Shown here: positions 58,950 to 64,000 of the stretch, one piece after another | How positions within the stretch are numbered: position 1 is the stretch's first letter | Layout: the number at the start of each line of letters is the position of its first letter | Assembly (NCBI RefSeq): GCF_005765165.1 | Contig: NZ_VCIW01000012.1 | Location: 1-64,000 of the forward strand | Direction of reading: 5' to 3' | Source of the DNA: Paenibacillus antri | GTDB taxonomy: Bacteria > Bacillota > Bacilli > Paenibacillales > YIM-B00363 | DNA length: 64,000 nucleotides | Program-made: the position numbers and the translations under genes | The notes under the pieces: generated by a model | What the model saw: only the letters and a program-made list of their open reading frames with translations | Told to the model about the DNA's origin: nothing | Database searches by the model: none

Positions 58950-60425
58950 ATGAAGAGAATCGGCACATTCCGCATGCTCAAGCTGACCGTCGCCATGGCG
59001 CTGCTGGCCGCGGGGCTTGCGTCGACCGGACTCGCGGCGCGAGCCTCCGCCCCTTACGAAGGCTATAACTACAATTACTGGGGCGAACCGGTGCCGGCGC
59101 CGATCGCCTACGAGCCCGGGGGGGTCATCAGCGGGCATACGCTCGGCATCGGCGGTTTCCGCGCGCCAGAGGATCTGTTCGTCGCGCCGGACGGGCGCGT
59201 CTACATCGCCGACACCGGCAATTCGCGCATCGTCGTGCTGAAGCCCGACTTGACCGTCGAGCGGGAAATCGCGGGGTTCTTGAACGAAGGCGCGGCGGAA
59301 ACGTTCAACGCTCCCCGAGGGCTCTACGTTACCGAAAGCGGCGAGCTGTACGTCGCCGACACCGGCAACCGCCGCATCGTACTTCTCGACGCGGCGGGCG
59401 AGCTGATCCGGGTGATCGAGTCGCCGCAATCCGAAATCCTGCAGGCCAACTTCATCTTTACGCCCGTGAAGGTCGCGGCGGACAAGGCGAAGCGCGTCTA
59501 CGTCGTCGCCCAGGGCGCCTTCGACGGCATTATGGAGTTCGACGCGGACGGCGCGTTCGCCGGCTTCGTAGGGACGAACCGGGTGCGGTTCGATCCGATC
59601 GACTACTTCTGGAAGTCGATCGCCACGGACGCGCAGCGGCAACGGATGGAGCTGTTCATTCCGACCGAGTATACGAACGTCGACTTGGACGCGGCCGGCT
59701 TCATCTACACGACCAACTCCGACGCGAATACGCCGACGCCGATCAAGCGGCTGAACCCGACGGGCGTCGATGTGCTGCGGCGGCAAGGCTACTACATTCC
59801 GCAGGGGGATCTTAGATTTTTGCGGATCGGCGAGGGCAGCGGCCCGTCGCTGTTCGTCGACATCCACGTGGGCGACGACGGGATCTACAGCGCGCTGGAT
59901 GCGAGGCGCGGGAAGGTGTTCACGTACGATTGGGACGGCAACTTGCTGTACATCTTCGGGAAAATGGGCGATCAAGTCGGCACGTTCCGCGCGCCGGTCG
60001 CGCTCGACCGGCTGGGGAACGCGATCCTCGTCTTGGACCGGGATATGAATCGGATCACTCGGTTCGAAGAGACGCATTACGGCGCGCTCATCAACGAAGC
60101 CGTCTCGCTCCACTTCCGCGGCGACGACGTCCGCTCCGCCGACGTCTGGCGCGAGGTGATTCAGTACGACGCGAATTTCGATGTGGCGTATCTCGGGATC
60201 AGCAAGGCGCTGCTGCGGCAAGGGCGGAATAAGGAGGCGGCCGCTTACGCGAAGCTCGGCATGGACCGCGAGATCCACTCCAAGGCGTTCCAGCGGTACC
60301 GCAAGGAAGTGCTGCGGGAGCATCTGGGCGACGCGATGAGCGCGGTTGCGCTAGCGGCGCTGCTGGCATGGATCTGGACGCTCCTCCGCAACCGAAAGAG
60401 AAGGAGAGGGACGTATCATGCGTAA
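58950..60425 (+). CDS. Secreted NHL-repeat protein with C-terminal anchor
   Basis: A 491-residue protein: signal peptide (about 1-33), NHL-type beta-propeller repeats (PEDLFVAPDGRVYIADTGNS at about 70-90, and APRGLYVTESGELYVADTGN at about 125), a helical TPR-like region (DVAYLGISKALLRQGRNKEA) and a C-terminal helix with basic stop (residues about 468-485). It would sit on the outer membrane face. In this cluster type it is regularly next to YIP1 and DUF5696 genes. ATG 58950 is chosen over 58944 by RBS spacing. Confidence 0.85.
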   Translation: MKRIGTFRMLKLTVAMALLAAGLASTGLAARASAPYEGYNYNYWGEPVPAPIAYEPGGVISGHTLGIGGFRAPEDLFVAPDGRVYIADTGNSRIVVLKPDLTVEREIAGFLNEGAAETFNAPRGLYVTESGELYVADTGNRRIVLLDAAGELIRVIESPQSEILQANFIFTPVKVAADKAKRVYVVAQGAFDGIMEFDADGAFAGFVGTNRVRFDPIDYFWKSIATDAQRQRMELFIPTEYTNVDLDAAGFIYTTNSDANTPTPIKRLNPTGVDVLRRQGYYIPQGDLRFLRIGEGSGPSLFVDIHVGDDGIYSALDARRGKVFTYDWDGNLLYIFGKMGDQVGTFRAPVALDRLGNAILVLDRDMNRITRFEETHYGALINEAVSLHFRGDDVRSADVWREVIQYDANFDVAYLGISKALLRQGRNKEAAAYAKLGMDREIHSKAFQRYRKEVLREHLGDAMSAVALAALLAWIWTLLRNRKRRRGTYHA

Positions 60426-61035
60426 AGAGAGGATCGTCTTCCCGCTGCAGCTCATCTTCCGGCCCTTCGACGGGTTCTGGGAGCTGAAATACGACGGGAA
60501 GGGAAGCTTGCCGATCGCCGGCGGCATTCTCGCGCTCGTCTTCCTGGCCTTCGTCATTCAGAGCCAATACGGCGGGTTCCACGTCAACGATACCGATCTG
60601 CGGCGGTATAGCAGTCTCGTGCAGCTGCGCGGCGTCGTCTTCCCGTTCGTCTTATGGTGCGTGGCGAATTGGTCGCTCACGACGCTGATGGACGGGGAGG
60701 GGAAGTTCTCGGAAATTTGCCTGGCGACGGCGTACGCGACGACGCCGCTCGCGTTGGTGCTCATTCCGAACACGATTCTGAGCAACTTCATCACGTTGGA
60801 AGAGAGCGTGTTCTACTACTTCCTGAACTCCGCGGCGATGCTGTGGTTCGTCTTCCTGCTCTTCGTCGGCACGATGACGATTCACCAATATTCCGCGGCC
60901 AAGACGCTCGCGACGATCGCGCTGACGCTGGTATGCATGGGGTTCATTCTGTTTCTCGGCTTGCTGTTCTTCAGCCTGATTCAACAGATGTACTCCTTCG
61001 CGTACACGATCTATAGAGAGATTACATTCCGGTAG
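60418..61035 (+). CDS. YIP1-family membrane protein
   Basis: A 205-residue protein with five membrane helices (about 32-50, 70-90, 102-122, 135-155 and 165-190) and the YIP1 pattern FRPFDGFWELKYDGKGSLPI at the N terminus and TYAYATTPLALVLIP-like loop (ATAYATTPLALVLIPNTILS). It overlaps the NHL gene by eight bases, so translation is coupled. Role unknown; it may help assemble the large transport complex. Confidence 0.87.
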   Translation: MRKERIVFPLQLIFRPFDGFWELKYDGKGSLPIAGGILALVFLAFVIQSQYGGFHVNDTDLRRYSSLVQLRGVVFPFVLWCVANWSLTTLMDGEGKFSEICLATAYATTPLALVLIPNTILSNFITLEESVFYYFLNSAAMLWFVFLLFVGTMTIHQYSAAKTLATIALTLVCMGFILFLGLLFFSLIQQMYSFAYTIYREITFR

Positions 61036-61052
61036 TAAGGGGGAGGACCGCA

Positions 61053-63641
61053 TTGAACAAAGTATGGGTTGCCGCCGGCGCGGCCGTCATCCTTCTCGCT
61101 GCCGGGGCGCTCTGGTATTGGCGTCTTACGCCCGAGCTGGCGGCGACGACGGCGTTCTCGCAGCCGTCGGAACGCGCGCCGGCCGCGGACGCGTTCTCGA
61201 CCCCGGCCTTCGAGCTGGAGGGGATGGAGGGCGTGACGTCCAACGGGCAGCTGTCTCTCTATTACGACGAGGCGACCGCCGGAATCGCCGTGCGCCACGA
61301 GGAGACGGGGCGGGTATGGCATTCCAACCCGGCGGACCGCGAGGCGGACTCGCTCGCCAACGGGAACGTCAAAGACGAGATGGCGTCGCAGCTGACGCTG
61401 ACCTACGCCAACGAGCTCGGTCAGACGTTCAAGATGAATTCGTTCGCCGACAGCGTGGGGCGGGGGCAGGTCGAGACCGAGCGGATCGCGGGGGGGCTGA
61501 AGGTCGTCTATACGATCGGCGAGGCGTCCAGCGGGCTCGACGCGCTGCCGCGGAAGATCGGCGTCGAACGGTTCGAGGCGATCAAGGACAAGGCGGGCGC
61601 TTCATACAATCGCTACTTCCGGCTCAGCTACGCGCTGCGGAAGGAGCAGGGCGTCTACGAGCGGCTGGACAGCCAACTGCAGGGCACGGTGCTGCTGAAG
61701 ACGCAGGAGGCGTTCGCGGCGGCCGGGTACGCCGAAGCGGACTTGCTGCGAGACAACGAGGAACACGGGATCGCCGCCGAAGCGAAGGACAGCGAAATCT
61801 TCAAGGTGGCGATCGAATACGCGCTCGACGGCGATCAGCTTGTGGCGCGCATTCCGGTAAACGAGATCGAATACGCCGCGTCGACGCCGCCGACGGAGCT
61901 GTCGGTGCTCGAATATTTCGGGGCGGGCGGCGCGGCCGACGACGGTTATCTGCTCGTGCCGGACGGCTCGGGCAGTCTGATTTACATGAACCGGCCGAAG
62001 GGGCTTAGTCAGCCGTATGCCCAGCGCATCTACGGCGAGGATCTCGCGCTGAACCGCCGTATGGACGGCGCGATCGCCGAGACGGCGCGAATGCCGGTGT
62101 TCGGCCTTCGCCTCGGCGATGCCGGGTGGCTCGGCATCATCGAGGCGGGCGCGCCGCTCGCTAGCGTCAACGCGGCGAGCGGCGGGATCCGGAGCTCGTA
62201 TAATAACGTGTACGCCAGCTTCAACGCGCTGGCGATGGAGTCCGTCCGTCTGCAGTCCGGCACGTCGGAGCGGGCGGTGCCTCAATTCCAGCAGCGGCTC
62301 CCGGCGACGGATTTCGTGCTGCGGTTCGTGTTTCTCGAGGGCGAACGGGCGAGTTACGTCGGCATGGCGCACGCGTATCAAGCGTATTTGCTGGAGCGCG
62401 GCCTGCTGACGGAGAAGGCCGCCGCTTCGGAGGCGTCCGGAGCCGAGACGTCCGGGGCGCGAGGGCTGCCGTTCTACGTAGAGCTCGTCGGGGATATCCC
62501 GAAGCGGACGTCGTTCCTCGGCGTGCCGTATACGACGATGAAGGCGCTGACGACGTTCGACCAAGCGCAGCGAATCGCGGAGGCGCTGAAGGCGTTGTCC
62601 GTGGACAATATCAAGCTGAGGCTGACCGGCTGGTTCAACGGCGGCGTGGAGCACGAAGTGCCGACGGACGTCGCGCCGGACCGCGCGCTCGGCGGGCGGA
62701 AGGGACTTCTGGAGCTGATCGCTTACGGGCGGAACGAAGGAGTCGAGCTGTACCCCGACGTCGCCTTCGCCAAGCTGTATCCGCAGCGGAGCCTGACGTA
62801 CAGCCCGGCGAAGGCGGGCGTCCGTCACTTGAACCGCAGGACTGCCGATCTGTACCCGCTCGATCCGGCGCTCGGCCGCGCCAGTCCCGAGGCGGCGCCG
62901 ACGTACCTGCTGACGCCGGGCGCCGTGCCCGGCGTCGCGGATCGCTTCTTAGACAGCTACGAGGCTTACGGGGTGCCGGGGCTGTCGGTACGGGATCTCG
63001 GCGAGCTGCTGTATTCCGACTTCCGGGTCGACCGCCACGTGGACCGCGCGCAGTCGGAGGCGATCTCGACGGCGCAGCTCGGAAAGCTGAAGGACGCGCT
63101 GCCGGGGAGCGGCGCCCTGATGGTGGACGGAGGCAACGCATACGCGTTCGCGGCCGCCGATCATATCGTGAACGCGCCGATGGGCGGGAGCGGGTTCAAC
63201 ATGACGGACGAGAGCGTTCCGTTCTACCACATCGTGCTTCGCGGCTATGTCGACTACGCCGGCGCGCCGATGAATTTGACGGGCGGCGCGGACGTGACGG
63301 AAGCGAAGCTGCGCAGCTTGGAATACGGCGCGAACGCGTACTTCAAGTGGATCTTCGAAAGCAACGATCAAGTGAAGGACACAGCCTATAACGGTCTGTA
63401 TTCCGTGCATTACCGCACGTGGCTGGACCGAGCGGCGGAGGTGTACCGCGAGCTGAACGAGGCGCTCGGCGACGTCGCCGACGAGCGGATCGTCGATCAT
63501 CGCATGGTACGGCCGGGCGTGTACCGGACGGAATACGAAGGCGGCAAGGCGATCTACGTCAATTACACCGCGGAGGCCGTGCAGGTCGACGGAATCGCGG
63601 TCGGAGCAAGAGACTACGCCGCAGGGGGTGAGGGGCGATGA
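61053..63641 (+). CDS. DUF5696 family protein, membrane-anchored
   Basis: An 862-residue protein starting at TTG 61053 (AAGGGGGAGG upstream) with one N-terminal helix (about 5-23) and a large extracellular part of DUF5696 type, predicted to include a TIM-barrel-like region in the second half (DNIKLRLTGWFNGGVEHEVP, VELYPDVAFAKLYPQRSLTY) and glycosidase-like strands. Members are found only with such sugar-ABC clusters; I infer a glycan-binding or hydrolysing role. The stop overlaps the next permease start (ATGA). Confidence 0.87.
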   Translation: MNKVWVAAGAAVILLAAGALWYWRLTPELAATTAFSQPSERAPAADAFSTPAFELEGMEGVTSNGQLSLYYDEATAGIAVRHEETGRVWHSNPADREADSLANGNVKDEMASQLTLTYANELGQTFKMNSFADSVGRGQVETERIAGGLKVVYTIGEASSGLDALPRKIGVERFEAIKDKAGASYNRYFRLSYALRKEQGVYERLDSQLQGTVLLKTQEAFAAAGYAEADLLRDNEEHGIAAEAKDSEIFKVAIEYALDGDQLVARIPVNEIEYAASTPPTELSVLEYFGAGGAADDGYLLVPDGSGSLIYMNRPKGLSQPYAQRIYGEDLALNRRMDGAIAETARMPVFGLRLGDAGWLGIIEAGAPLASVNAASGGIRSSYNNVYASFNALAMESVRLQSGTSERAVPQFQQRLPATDFVLRFVFLEGERASYVGMAHAYQAYLLERGLLTEKAAASEASGAETSGARGLPFYVELVGDIPKRTSFLGVPYTTMKALTTFDQAQRIAEALKALSVDNIKLRLTGWFNGGVEHEVPTDVAPDRALGGRKGLLELIAYGRNEGVELYPDVAFAKLYPQRSLTYSPAKAGVRHLNRRTADLYPLDPALGRASPEAAPTYLLTPGAVPGVADRFLDSYEAYGVPGLSVRDLGELLYSDFRVDRHVDRAQSEAISTAQLGKLKDALPGSGALMVDGGNAYAFAAADHIVNAPMGGSGFNMTDESVPFYHIVLRGYVDYAGAPMNLTGGADVTEAKLRSLEYGANAYFKWIFESNDQVKDTAYNGLYSVHYRTWLDRAAEVYRELNEALGDVADERIVDHRMVRPGVYRTEYEGGKAIYVNYTAEAVQVDGIAVGARDYAAGGEGR

Positions 63642-64000
63642 GGAACGCGCTGAACGTCCGGCAAGCCGGCTTCGAGCGGAAGAAACAGCTCATGGCGCTG
63701 CTGTTCATCGCGCCGTGGTTGGTCGGCTTCCTCTTGTTTTTCGTCGCGCCGCTGATCACTTCCCTGAATTACAGCTTTAACAAGCTGCAGATGACCGACG
63801 ACGGGTACGAGCTGATTCCGCAAGGACTCGCCAATTACGAATACGCCGTCGGGGTGCACGAGTCGTTCAACCGGCTGCTGACGGAAGCGGCGCTCGATAT
63901 GGTCATCAACGTGCCGTTGATCGTCATCTTCAGCTTATTTCTGGCGACGCTGCTCAACCAGAAGTTCCGGGGGCGGGCGCTCGCGCGCGCCGTCTTCTTC
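63638..64000 (+). CDS. Second MalF-type ABC sugar permease, 5' part
   Basis: The first 121 codons of a permease, cut by the window edge. MALLFIAPWLVGFLLFFVAP forms the first helix, then NYSFNKLQM and a long first loop as in CUT1 MalF/UgpA-type proteins. RBS GGGGGTGAGGGG; the ATG overlaps the DUF5696 stop. It begins a second permease set of the same cluster. The rest lies outside the window. Confidence 0.9.
   Translation, partial: MRNALNVRQAGFERKKQLMALLFIAPWLVGFLLFFVAPLITSLNYSFNKLQMTDDGYELIPQGLANYEYAVGVHESFNRLLTEAALDMVINVPLIVIFSLFLATLLNQKFRGRALARAVFF

Noticed and set aside
9301-64000. CRISPR array, tRNA, rRNA or prophage genes
   Set aside because: No regularly spaced repeats, cloverleaf-like sequences, or phage structural genes were recognised. 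This was reading by eye, not a search tool.

Overview
The window is about 58% G+C with Bacillota-type signals: strong AGGAGG ribosome sites, frequent GTG/TTG starts, short intergenic gaps and many intrinsic terminators. Endospore-associated genes (a YheC/YheD-like ATP-grasp protein, a glycan cluster of the spore-coat type) and a DUF5696/YIP1/NHL/sugar-ABC cluster point to a spore-forming Paenibacillaceae chromosome (Paenibacillus, Cohnella or a relative). The species cannot be named from this sequence.

Region by region. 1-9.2 kb is accessory and partly decayed: IS21-like end repeats, an NmrA-type reductase, a DUF2269 membrane protein, an M3 oligopeptidase, a broken Gfo/Idh gene, an AraC regulator divergent from a PhyH-family dioxygenase, and azoR divergent from an Rrf2 regulator, with an HD-domain pseudogene behind azoR. 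9.3-13.2 kb holds a phenicol-exporter-like MFS pump behind a cat-type leader peptide and hairpin, a luciferase-like oxidoreductase and a DUF3231 protein. 13.3-17.1 kb is a MalT/LuxR-type regulator with two companion genes. 17.2-20.4 kb is a compact quinone-stress operon (MhqR-like repressor, DoxX, ring-cleavage dioxygenase, hydrolase, flavin reductase) with a perfect palindromic operator. 20.4-25 kb carries a sugar-type oxidoreductase divergent from an AraC regulator, a small lipoprotein and a DUF4838 glycosidase-like protein. 25-26.5 kb is a Mef-like macrolide pump behind an Erm(D)-type MTHSMRLR leader peptide, ending in a MITE-like element. 26.5-29 kb has small spore or hypothetical genes.

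29.2-41.7 kb is a glycan cluster: acyltransferase, PLP aminotransferase, five related glycosyltransferases, two epimerases, a Rossmann dehydrogenase, a Gfo/Idh dehydrogenase and a UDP-sugar dehydrogenase. 41.8-44 kb holds a PCYCGC lipoprotein, a cation-diffusion transporter and two small genes, one of them only 41 codons. 44.1-51.3 kb has a KhtU/KhtT-like cation/proton antiporter operon, two YitT proteins, an FMN reductase and a MarR-controlled DHA2 pump. 51.7-64 kb is a carbohydrate uptake cluster: AraC regulator with an upstream cre-like site, two solute-binding proteins (one of 968 residues), permeases, NHL, YIP1 and DUF5696 proteins and a second permease set cut by the window edge.

The most notable signal is a pair of drug-efflux genes, each preceded by a very short GTG-started peptide that matches a different known class of antibiotic-dependent ribosome-arrest leader: phenicol type at 10831-10863 and macrolide type at 25018-25044. 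A third pump at 48.6 kb is instead paired with a MarR regulator and an operator over its start site. With azoR, the Mhq operon and the FMN reductase, this gives the window a clear chemical-defence theme alongside surface-glycan synthesis and polysaccharide uptake.
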